Shown here in pieces: positions 39,487 through 46,832 of a stretch of 64,000 nt of DNA. Both the position numbers and the translations under genes were made by a program. Positions within the stretch are counted from its first letter, which is position 1. The number at the start of each line of letters is the position of its first letter. This stretch comes from CAZTYW01 sp964617695. Its GTDB lineage: Bacteria > Chloroflexota > Dehalococcoidia > UBA2247 > RBG-13-53-26. The DNA lies in the NCBI GenBank assembly GCA_964617695.1, contig CAZTYW010000001.1, forward strand, positions 22,213 to 86,212, written 5' to 3'. Under the pieces are notes generated by a model. The model was not told the origin of the DNA. It saw only the letters and a list, made by a program, of their open reading frames with translations, and ran no database searches.

Positions 39487-41583
39487 TTACCTGGCCTGTT
39501 CGCCAGCTTCAACGCTGTCCGCCAACACAGCTGCAGTCACAGGCAGCTTCAAGGATACGCTTGTGCCTGCCCCCGGTTTCGATTTTAGCTTCAGGGTTGC
39601 TCCCAGCATTGATGCCCTCTCATTCATACCCATAAGGCCCATATGCCCGACCGCCACCGCACTTCTCATCGTCCGCGGTACATTGAACCCTTTGCCATTG
39701 TCGTGAATCTCGACAGAGACAACTTCTGCGTCGAACCGCAGTTTGACCACCACTGCGCTAGCTCCAGAGTGCTTCTGGACGTTGTTCAGGGCCTCCTGGA
39801 CGACCCGATAGATTGCCAGCTCGGAACTGGCGGCCAGGCGCACCGGCTCGCCTATGGTTTCAAAGTGGTAGGCAATGCCGGAGGTCTTCAAACCCTCGGA
39901 GAGCCGCCGTACTGCATGCACCAGCCCCAACTCGTCCAAAGCTGGCGGATGGAGGCCAGCCATAACCCGACGAATCTCCTTCAGACTCTTGTCGATGGTA
40001 CTCTCGATTTCGGCCAACTCGCTTTGGGCCTCACCGTTGCCCCCACTTGACAACAGAGCACTGCAGGTCTGCATTCGATATGAAGCGCCGACCAGCCACT
40101 GCGCCACACTGTCGTGCAACTCAACCGAGATCCTGCGCCGCTCTTCCTCCTGGGCAAGAACCGTCTTGGCCAGTAGCTGCTCCACGCGCCGCTGATGCTC
40201 TTTGACGTCCTCAAGCATCATGGCATTCTCTATGACCATAGCCGCTTCACCGGACATGGTGGTGAGCAGGTCCACATCTTCCTTCGAATAAGCAGCGTAT
40301 GACCTCTTCCTGCCAAGACCCAGAATGCCAACCAGGCCGCCTTTCCTCATTATGGGACAGAATAACTCGAGTTCCAGGGCATCGATGTCATCACACTCTC
40401 TCTCCCACAGGCCCTTGAACTCTGGGGCAATATCCAGTTTCTCCCTGTAGAGCACCCTCCCTTCCCTCGCCAGCCAGCCAATGATGGGGTTGTCTTTGGC
40501 TAGCCTCAATATTCCGTCCGGCGGATCAGCGGTTCGTGGCTGGGCAAAACGCACCACGAAATCTCCTCCGTCGGTCTCGGGCAACAGCAGGAAGGCTCTC
40601 CTGCTACCCAGAGCCATGGTTATGGGGAACAACATGTTGTCAGCCAGCTCACGCAGGTTCAGAACATTGCCCATGCGCTGGCTGAAGGTGAGCAACGTAC
40701 GGCGGTAATCATAGGTACCGCCGTAGAACATCCTGTCCACCCCCCGCTGAATGATCTCTCGCAATGGCTCAAACAGGACGGCAAACGACAGCGCCAGCCC
40801 TGCTGCCAGGGCTACGAAGCCGTAGTCTGGCCAGTCCAGCGTCGATTTCTGAATGAGGAATAGCAGCAACAGGTAGGCGCTGGTTAGCACAATGCTCAGG
40901 GCCGAGTAAGCCAGTCCTCTGCGAACCATGATTCTGACATCCAGCAACTGGTACCTCAGAACAGCGTAAAAGACAATGAGTGCGTTGGCCAAATTGGCAA
41001 CGTGATCAAGAGGATAGACCCCCAGCGACGAACTAAGGTTCGTCATGCCGCCCACGATAACCACGCCCAGCCCAATGCCAAGGTAGACGATTCTCCTGCG
41101 ATCCAGAGAGTCAGAAAGGCGCCTATATCTCTGCAGGAGAGAGTATGCTGCCGTCAAGGCGATAGGTACACAGCCGCCAACGAGAAGGTACATGTACGAC
41201 CCGTATTCGGTGTACAGGCCTCCGTCCTGCGTGTATGCCAGCCTCGGCATCTTGCCCGTAAAGGCGAGAACGGCAGTGGCCAACAGGAACAGATATCCCA
41301 ACGGCACAAGAAACCCGCCAGGCCTATTGACGAAGGCGCGGACGAAGCGGTAGTAGCTAACCGTCATCCACACAAGGGCCACCACCAGAAACCGAACGCA
41401 CAGCTCCGTGTCCAGGTGCACATTGGCACGAGCCATGAAGGACCAGAAACTCCAGGCGGTGGCTGCGACAAGATACCAGGTGAAGCTTGTATGGACCCTG
41501 GTGTGGCGGTGCCGCAGCATGATGGCCAGCAGGGGGAAGTAGGCCAGGAAGCCCAAGAACGGTATTACGGTGTTAACAATCAC
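39487..41583 (-). CDS. 7TM-GAF sensor histidine kinase (HisKA_3, NarX-like output)
   Basis: The 698-residue kinase has about eight N-terminal transmembrane helices up to residue 275, in the manner of the HisK 7TM sensor region, then a GAF domain (about 305-455). The dimerisation and phosphoacceptor segment EEERRRISVELHDSVAQWLVG has His490, and a HATPase domain follows with VVQEALNNVQKHS as N box and DNGKGF as G box. Kinases of this class pair with NarL-type regulators. The start is GTG 41583. The signal is unknown; there is no obvious heme or Fe-S motif in the GAF domain. Confidence 0.93.
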   Translation of the reverse strand: MIVNTVIPFLGFLAYFPLLAIMLRHRHTRVHTSFTWYLVAATAWSFWSFMARANVHLDTELCVRFLVVALVWMTVSYYRFVRAFVNRPGGFLVPLGYLFLLATAVLAFTGKMPRLAYTQDGGLYTEYGSYMYLLVGGCVPIALTAAYSLLQRYRRLSDSLDRRRIVYLGIGLGVVIVGGMTNLSSSLGVYPLDHVANLANALIVFYAVLRYQLLDVRIMVRRGLAYSALSIVLTSAYLLLLFLIQKSTLDWPDYGFVALAAGLALSFAVLFEPLREIIQRGVDRMFYGGTYDYRRTLLTFSQRMGNVLNLRELADNMLFPITMALGSRRAFLLLPETDGGDFVVRFAQPRTADPPDGILRLAKDNPIIGWLAREGRVLYREKLDIAPEFKGLWERECDDIDALELELFCPIMRKGGLVGILGLGRKRSYAAYSKEDVDLLTTMSGEAAMVIENAMMLEDVKEHQRRVEQLLAKTVLAQEEERRRISVELHDSVAQWLVGASYRMQTCSALLSSGGNGEAQSELAEIESTIDKSLKEIRRVMAGLHPPALDELGLVHAVRRLSEGLKTSGIAYHFETIGEPVRLAASSELAIYRVVQEALNNVQKHSGASAVVVKLRFDAEVVSVEIHDNGKGFNVPRTMRSAVAVGHMGLMGMNERASMLGATLKLKSKPGAGTSVSLKLPVTAAVLADSVEAGEQAR

Positions 41584-41653
41584 TAGAACAACTACCCTCT
41601 TGGCATATTAACCCAGAGTTAACATTTGTTAGACGACTGTAAACAAGCAAACA

Positions 41654-41682
41654 ATTATGCATACGAGACTGGGAGTTGTCAA
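41654..41682 (-). promoter_or_regulatory. Promoter of the kinase-response regulator unit
   Basis: TTGACA (41682-41677) and CATAAT (41659-41654) on the minus strand are separated by 17 bases. The start near 41647 leaves a leader of about 65 bases to the kinase GTG. Confidence 0.65.
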
Positions 41683-41883
41683 TAGGTCACGTGAATATTG
41701 TTCGTGGAAATGGCCAATCGCCGAAAATCCTGGGGGCTGCAAACATAGCGTGTCACCCGAATTCGGCCACCTTTGACGTCAAATAGCGCGGGCTCGTTGT
41801 TTCGGTCGCGGACCGGGGGTGCCGCAGAGGTCACTCTGATCAACTCGACACCACGGCCCCGACAAACGAGGGAGACATAAATG

Positions 41884-41920
41884 GAGCAGACCCTTGCCTG
41901 AGGAAGACAAGGGTCTGCTC
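41884..41920 (-). terminator. Long hairpin, probable terminator of the GH3/ICMT operon
   Basis: GAGCAGACCCTTG (41884-41896) and CAAGGGTCTGCTC (41908-41920) are a perfect 13-base-pair inverted repeat with an 11-base loop. On the minus strand it is followed by CATTTATGT, a poor T tract, so termination would rely on stem strength. It lies about 180 bases downstream of the GH3-like stop. Confidence 0.55.
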
Positions 41921-42103
41921 ACACATTGATGTGAGACTTGGCATCACTTACCGGAGACTAAGCAGCTCACCCCCCTTAGCATCGCAAGACATGCTCGCCA
42001 ACAGGCCATACTCCGGCCAGCAATGCTTCTACGGGCATTCCAACATCTATCACTCGTCACGACACTGCCAATCATTTGCGGTACCTCGCCCCACCCGATG
42101 CTT

Positions 42104-43708
42104 CTAAGAGCGAGCACACTCCAACAGGGTTCCCATCACTCTGTCAGAGGGATTGAGGTGGGGTGGCTTCAAGTGAGCCAAGTCAGCACCCGCTGCTCGC
42201 TGTATGGAAATGTATTCTCGAAATGCCCCTGCAGGAAGTAGCGTCACCTCAATAGGTTGTAGGCCTATCATGGTCTCCAGCTCTGCATATGACCTGTCCA
42301 GCTTCCGTAGCTGCTGATGTATGGCCCGAGCCACCTGATCCGGACGTCTGAAACCGTTGCAATTCTGCTTGAGTTCAAGGTATACCCGCAGCACCGGCTT
42401 CTCTCCTGCCTCCTTGCACGCCGTCCACTCCTCGTACTCTAACCCCGCATTCTCGATGGCGCGCCAGATGGTCTTCTCGGTCAGCCGTGTAAACCCGGCC
42501 AGGTCAATCAGGCCATCGACTCGGCACTCGTACTGCATCTGAGGGATGTCTATGTTTAGAGCCTCGTTTCGCAGTGAAGTTATCTTGATCAGATCGCCTA
42601 TTCGGTATCTGACGAAAGCACCACCGCGAAAGTTGGTGATGACTATTTCGTAGTTCTGCCCGGCCTGGACCTCGTCCAGGAGCAGCGTTTTCGGCCGATA
42701 ACCCGCATCCATCCTCGACCTGCGAGACTCGTTCTCTGGAATGAACTCCAGCAAGTTCAGAAATGGGATGAAGGTCATGTCCTGATAGTCCCAGGTCTGC
42801 ATGGCTATGACTACGCCCTCGGTGCAGCCATATAGATCGAGAGGATATCTACCCCACATTTCCTTGATCTTGTTCTTGTAGATCGAGGCGTCAGTGCCCG
42901 CAACAGCGATACCCTTCAGTGACCACAGGTCCTTGGGCAGAATGGCACGACGCTCCAACTTGCTCTTCGCAAGTGCTTTTGCCAGGCGAAGAGCAAGTCT
43001 CGGTTTTGACATCATCGGCAGGATATCCTTGAGACCAATGCTGCGATTGAGACGCTCGCCCACACCAACAAGCACGCCAGGAAGGCCAAAAAACAGGTCC
43101 ATCCCTTCGGAAAGGGCCATCTGGAAGCCTTTCTGGACTCTGTCCTCAAAGCCCATTTTCTCCGCCTCGTCCAGCGGGGGGAGAAACTCCAAAGGCAACT
43201 CCCGTTCTGCCAAACGCCCGATCGTTCCTGTGAGGTAGGGCGGAGGAGCCAACGCATAGAGGATTTTCTCATGACCACCAAAACTGATGTCACCGCGCTC
43301 TTTGCAGGTGCAGAAGATCAAGTAGGCGAAAACCAGGTTGCCCAGCTCGTCGTATAGCTTCTGTGTCATGGGAGCCCATTTGAAGCCAAACTCCCCCGAA
43401 TTGCCCGAGGTATGGGTCCACAGCGCAGGCTTCTCAGGCAGCACGTCCTCCCTTCGATCCAGCAGATAGCAGGCATAGTCGGCATAGGTCGTGAGCGGCA
43501 CCTGCTCCCGAAACTCTTCCACACTGCTGGGCTTTGCCCCCCGCATCACCTTTTCTCCTAACTCGCATCCTTTCAGGAGCTCCAACTGCTCCAGCAGCAG
43601 TCGCCGCTGTATGCCCATGCACTGGTCTATGCTGAGATCAATGTAACCGCAGCACATCTGCCACAGCTCATCGTACCTTCCCTGGTTCAGCAGCCTTATT
43701 GCGGACAT
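42104..43708 (-). CDS. GH3-family acyl-adenylating enzyme
   Basis: The 534-residue product belongs to the GH3 branch of the adenylate-forming superfamily, known in plants for joining amino acids to auxin or jasmonate and widespread but unexplained in bacteria. Seen here are WTHTSGNSGEFGFKWAPMT as the phosphate-binding loop, ALAPPPYLTGT, LYGCTEGVVIA (the YxxTE-like acid-binding motif), and FRGGAFVRYRIGDLI. A QxxxCRVDGLIDLAGFTRLTEKTI segment at the hinge follows. Start ATG 43708 follows GGAGGGG. Its first 13 bases overlap the upstream methyltransferase gene. Confidence 0.85.
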   Translation of the reverse strand: MSAIRLLNQGRYDELWQMCCGYIDLSIDQCMGIQRRLLLEQLELLKGCELGEKVMRGAKPSSVEEFREQVPLTTYADYACYLLDRREDVLPEKPALWTHTSGNSGEFGFKWAPMTQKLYDELGNLVFAYLIFCTCKERGDISFGGHEKILYALAPPPYLTGTIGRLAERELPLEFLPPLDEAEKMGFEDRVQKGFQMALSEGMDLFFGLPGVLVGVGERLNRSIGLKDILPMMSKPRLALRLAKALAKSKLERRAILPKDLWSLKGIAVAGTDASIYKNKIKEMWGRYPLDLYGCTEGVVIAMQTWDYQDMTFIPFLNLLEFIPENESRRSRMDAGYRPKTLLLDEVQAGQNYEIVITNFRGGAFVRYRIGDLIKITSLRNEALNIDIPQMQYECRVDGLIDLAGFTRLTEKTIWRAIENAGLEYEEWTACKEAGEKPVLRVYLELKQNCNGFRRPDQVARAIHQQLRKLDRSYAELETMIGLQPIEVTLLPAGAFREYISIQRAAGADLAHLKPPHLNPSDRVMGTLLECARS

Positions 43709-44313
43709 CTTTGTCCCCTCCTTCCCTGGACTCCATGATGCAGTCTTGCTGGCTTCAAGGTCCTTAGACAGGCACTTATACTCTTTCTGGTAGGTATCAG
43801 CATCGGCGTGTTTCGCCTGTAGTCTGCATAGCCGGGAAACATCCTGCCGAAGAGGTACTTATCCTGGATAAGCACGTACGCAATCTCCATCAGCATCCAT
43901 ACCGGGAAAGCAATCAGCAGAAGCTTCGACTCGGTGACGAGGACAAGCGAGATGAGGAACAGGGCGTAACCGAGCACCCCGGGGTGGCGCACCAGAGCAT
44001 AGGCGCCCGTCGTTACCAGCCTGTCTCCCACACCGGGAGCAACATACGTCCGGCGAAAGGGCAGGTTGACTAGCAGGGAATACGTGAGCGCAATGACAGA
44101 TAAGATCAAGAGGCACCATCCCACTGACGACAACCACCCAGGCAACGCCAATCTCTCGGACCTGAGGCAAACCATCAAGGTGGCAAAGACGACCAGCCCG
44201 ACGGAGACAAAGCCAACGGCCGGCTTGGCGCGACTCCTCTTGAGCGAGGCCACCTCGAAGACTGGCGCCACGAGGAAACCCAGTGCACCCACAACTATAT
44301 ATATATAGGCCAT
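43696..44313 (-). CDS. ICMT/PEMT-like membrane methyltransferase
   Basis: The 205-residue product has four or five transmembrane helices and the motif TTGAYALVRHPGVLGYALFLISLVL, followed by E and IQDKYLFGRMFPGYADYRRNTPMLIP. This is the isoprenylcysteine carboxyl methyltransferase / phospholipid methyltransferase-like fold that uses SAM. Bacterial members methylate lipids or unknown carboxylates. It overlaps the GH3-like gene by 13 bases, so the two probably act on a common substrate. The basic C-terminal 30 residues are extra. Confidence 0.85.
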   Translation of the reverse strand: MAYIYIVVGALGFLVAPVFEVASLKRSRAKPAVGFVSVGLVVFATLMVCLRSERLALPGWLSSVGWCLLILSVIALTYSLLVNLPFRRTYVAPGVGDRLVTTGAYALVRHPGVLGYALFLISLVLVTESKLLLIAFPVWMLMEIAYVLIQDKYLFGRMFPGYADYRRNTPMLIPTRKSISACLRTLKPARLHHGVQGRRGQRCPQ

Positions 44314-44632
44314 CGTGACTAATCTGTCACAGAAGAGAGTATTAGGGAAGTGATTATGTTCTAGAACAATGTTCTATTTGGACACAGTACGGCCGTGCCG
44401 AATTGAGAAGAACATGTTCCCAATCTGGGCTGCTATTGGCTCTACAGGCGACAAGGGGTGAGGTCAATCGGCAAGAATGCGACCTCAGAGCCAAAGCAGA
44501 AGAAAAGCAAACAAAAAAAGGAAAGTCCCTTTTTTGGGTGCCCAACTTGATTCTGAAGGGGTGTCCGTCGACTACCCGCTAGGCAGCCGCGCAGTGGATG
44601 CCACTGCTCACCGTTGCGTCTCTGCCCCCCTA
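44314..44632. other. Intergenic region upstream of the ICMT/GH3 operon
   Basis: About 319 bases with the half-site cluster and a CATAAT -10 on the minus strand. The A-rich stretch around 44500-44525 and the remainder hold no gene I can support. Confidence 0.5.
44357..44419. promoter_or_regulatory. Cluster of AGAACA/TGTTCT half-sites
   Basis: A perfect 12-base palindrome TGTTCTAGAACA (44357-44368) is followed by TGTTCT (44370-44375), and GAACATGTTC lies at 44410-44419. The first palindrome touches the probable -10 (CATAAT, minus strand, 44358-44353) of the ICMT/GH3 operon. The arrangement suggests an operator array, perhaps for one of the small regulators at 44.6-45.3 kb or a LexA-like repressor. 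Confidence 0.5.
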
Positions 44633-44947
44633 TTAAGACGCGCCGGAGGTTTTCTGTATTCCACTCAGTCTTTGATTGAGTTCTTCGAGGTCGCCCTTTA
44701 CTGGCTGCTTGCCAAGTTCAAGGCCATAGCTAACAACAAATTCTAGAAAGCTTCGCAGGAGATCCTTGATACCGTGCTCGAACTCACGGAGTGCACCCTC
44801 TGTGACATACCCATTATCTCTGGGCGCTTCCCTCAACTGGTTGTCGATCAAGTAACTTATGAACTCTGCCTGGCTCATGTCGCCGCGATTCTCGTCGATC
44901 TTCTTGACCAAATCAACTGGCACTATCAACATCCTCTTCTCAGCCAT
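44633..44947 (-). CDS. Ribbon-helix-helix (CopG-like) DNA-binding protein
   Basis: The 104-residue product starts with a ribbon-helix-helix unit (MLIVPVDLVKKIDENRGDMSQAEFISYLIDNQL, residues about 6-38), the usual dimeric DNA-binding fold. A helical C-terminal region with hydrophobic heptads (EFEHGIKDLLRSFLEFVVSYGLELG, then EELNQRLSGIQ) suggests oligomerisation. It lies 15 bases behind a winged-helix gene on the same strand. No toxin partner is present, so an antitoxin role is not indicated. Confidence 0.8.
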   Translation of the reverse strand: MAEKRMLIVPVDLVKKIDENRGDMSQAEFISYLIDNQLREAPRDNGYVTEGALREFEHGIKDLLRSFLEFVVSYGLELGKQPVKGDLEELNQRLSGIQKTSGAS

Positions 44948-44962
44948 GTCGGATACACCCCT

Positions 44963-45274
44963 TCAATCAAGATTTGATCGCGGACTTTCAGAAGGCTCGA
45001 ACCCATCCCCCAAGCCCAACATCTCCAGCAGGCTTTCTATGTTTTTCAGCAGTCTGAGCCCGTTCTCATTCACTTTGTAGGTAGTGATCGGGTTACCCAC
45101 CTTTATAATCCTCATGAATCCACGCTGGGTGAGGAAGTCGAGGTAACGTTGAAGCTGGCGGTAGCTCATGTTGGCGCTATACATGATCTCGGTCTTGCCC
45201 GCCTCGCCTAACCTGAGTATGTCGCCCATTACCTCGATATTAGAACGCCGACCATTCAACCCATCTGTCCTCAT
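44963..45274 (-). CDS. Archaeal-type winged-helix transcriptional regulator
   Basis: The 103-residue product resembles the small winged-helix regulators common in archaea: GRRSNIEVMGDILRLGEAGKTEIMYSANMSYRQLQRYLDFLTQRGFM followed by an ITTYKVNENGLRLLKNIESL wing and helix. Such proteins also occur in Dehalococcoidia. It is divergent from the deacetylase-family gene and co-directional with the ribbon-helix-helix gene, with a strong promoter upstream. It probably controls its own operon and perhaps neighbouring genes. Confidence 0.85.
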   Translation of the reverse strand: MRTDGLNGRRSNIEVMGDILRLGEAGKTEIMYSANMSYRQLQRYLDFLTQRGFMRIIKVGNPITTYKVNENGLRLLKNIESLLEMLGLGDGFEPSESPRSNLD

Positions 45275-45432
45275 GCCTCTATCAACCCCCTCTCGTCGAG
45301 CGCTCCTCCGCTACTCCCGCACGGAATCTCACCGCACACAGTCCCATAACCCGATATTTCAAGTTTTCAGGCGGCCTATGACCCCAAAGGGCCAATTTGG
45401 CGAGCCACCCGGCCCACCTTTATGCATCCAAC

Positions 45433-45460
45433 AGTATATCATGGGAAATGCAGTTGTCAA
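45433..45460 (-). promoter_or_regulatory. Extended -10 promoter of the winged-helix/RHH operon
   Basis: TTGACA (45460-45455) and TATACT (45438-45433) on the minus strand are 16 bases apart, and TG lies one base ahead of the -10. The leader is about 150 bases. Confidence 0.65.
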
Positions 45461-45600
45461 TACATACCCGCGGAAGACTGAGTCGACGACACTAATTTGC
45501 CGGGCCAGACAAAGCGGCAGCAGCCCATTGCGAGTCGTCTCAATAGCTCCCTCTCGAACCACCGGGAACGAACCAACGCCGGCCCCGTTGCAGAGCCTCT

Positions 45601-45630
45601 TTGCCCACCGTGGTGAGTGTCTGATATCAT
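45601..45630 (+). promoter_or_regulatory. Extended -10 promoter of the deacetylase-family gene
   Basis: TTGCCC (45601-45606) and TATCAT (45625-45630) are separated by 18 bases, with TG one base upstream of the -10. The start near 45637 rules out the TTG at 45631 as the initiation codon and supports the ATG at 45649. Confidence 0.5.
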
Positions 45631-45648
45631 TTGGCATCGGTAAATGCC

Positions 45649-46683
45649 ATGAGAGTCGGACTGGTCTATCATCCCGTGTATCTGAATCACCAAACGGGGC
45701 GTCATGTGGAGAATGCTCACAGACTTGAAGAGACGGCTGAGCTGTTGCAGTCCAGTGGTGTTACACAGCAACTGGTGGAGATAAGCCCGGAGCAGGTCTC
45801 GCCGGACGAACTGGCGCAGGTACATTCGGTAGACCACATGGCGCGAGTCGAAAACCTGTGCCGATCAGGCGGTGGCTGGCTCGATGCAGACACGGTTGTA
45901 TCACCGCCCTCCTACGATGTGGCCCTGTACGCTGCTGGCGGCGTCCTCAAAGCGACACAGGCGGTAATCACAGGGGAACTGGACAGCGCCTTTGCCCTGG
46001 TCAGACCGCCGGGTCACCATGCCACACACTCCAGAGCCATGGGATTCTGCCTTTTCAACAACATTGCTGTTGCTGCGAGGCAAGCCACCAGAAGTCAGCA
46101 GATCGCCCGCGTCCTCATCGTTGACTTCGACGTACATCATGGCAATGGGACACAGGACGCCTTCTACGACGACCCCGCCGTGCTCTATTTCTCCACCCAC
46201 CAGTGTCCCCTGTATCCCGGCACAGGAAGCATCGAAGAGGTCGGCAAAGACAAAGGCGTGGGGGCCACGATCAATGTGCCACTGCCCCCATGGTCTCACG
46301 ACGAAGACTATCTGCAGGTCTATGAGCGAGTTCTGGTCCCCGCCGCTCGGCGATTTCGGCCTGAGCTTGTGCTGGTCTCAGCAGGATATGACCCTCACTG
46401 GAAAGACCCCATCTCCTTGATGCAGGTCAGCACGACTGGTTTCGCCCAGATGGTACGAATACTGAAAGAGTTGGCCTCGGAACTATGCCAGGGTCGGCTG
46501 GTATTCACCCTGGAAGGCGGCTACGACACCTCGGCTCTGGCCTACTCAGTAAAGGCGACGCTGGATACATTGCTGGGACGAGGTGACATCGATGATCCTC
46601 TGGGCAAGCCGGTTCACGCCGATAACGCAGCCGAGGTCGATTCCATCATTCAACGGGTGAAGGCTGTGCATGGGCTGGCCTAG
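45649..46683 (+). CDS. Histone deacetylase / acetylpolyamine amidohydrolase family protein
   Basis: The 344-residue zinc hydrolase belongs to the HDAC/AcuC/Apah superfamily that removes acyl groups from lysines or polyamines. Catalytic and metal residues are visible: RPPGHHATHSRAMGFCLFNN with the HH pair, VLIVDFDVHHGNGTQDAFY with the zinc-binding Asp and His, YFSTHQCPLYPGTG, VSAGYDPHWKDP with the third ligand Asp, and EGGYD near the C-terminus. I prefer the ATG at 45649. The natural substrate is unknown; in bacteria these act on acetyl-CoA synthetase, polyamines or other acyl compounds. Confidence 0.93.
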   Translation: MRVGLVYHPVYLNHQTGRHVENAHRLEETAELLQSSGVTQQLVEISPEQVSPDELAQVHSVDHMARVENLCRSGGGWLDADTVVSPPSYDVALYAAGGVLKATQAVITGELDSAFALVRPPGHHATHSRAMGFCLFNNIAVAARQATRSQQIARVLIVDFDVHHGNGTQDAFYDDPAVLYFSTHQCPLYPGTGSIEEVGKDKGVGATINVPLPPWSHDEDYLQVYERVLVPAARRFRPELVLVSAGYDPHWKDPISLMQVSTTGFAQMVRILKELASELCQGRLVFTLEGGYDTSALAYSVKATLDTLLGRGDIDDPLGKPVHADNAAEVDSIIQRVKAVHGLA

Positions 46684-46832
46684 CACGCCTCAGCCGCTGC
46701 CACATCTCGCTTCGGGCTCCGACCCGACTGGTCAACCCATGTGAGCTGCCAGCCACGGGTGACGTTTGGCCAACGCGCTTCCTGTGACAGGAGCCACAAG
46801 AACTGAGACGGAGCACCGCAACGGAACGCGCT

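Larger units (their letters stand above)
41584..42103. other. Intergenic region between kinase and GH3-like genes
   Basis: The 520 bases contain the kinase promoter and a strong hairpin, and otherwise nothing I recognise. Short open frames here have no coding character. Confidence 0.6.
45275..45648. other. Divergent intergenic region, winged-helix gene and deacetylase-family gene
   Basis: This 374-base region carries a promoter for each flanking gene. Between the promoters (about 45465-45600) nothing further was recognised. Confidence 0.55.

Noticed and set aside
41884..41920. Small RNA gene at the 13-base-pair inverted repeat
   Set aside because: No promoter or other structure accompanies it; a terminator for the GH3/ICMT operon is simpler.
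44633..45274. Toxin-antitoxin pair
   Set aside because: The ribbon-helix-helix protein could be an antitoxin, but the neighbour is a winged-helix DNA-binding protein and no toxin-like fold is seen.
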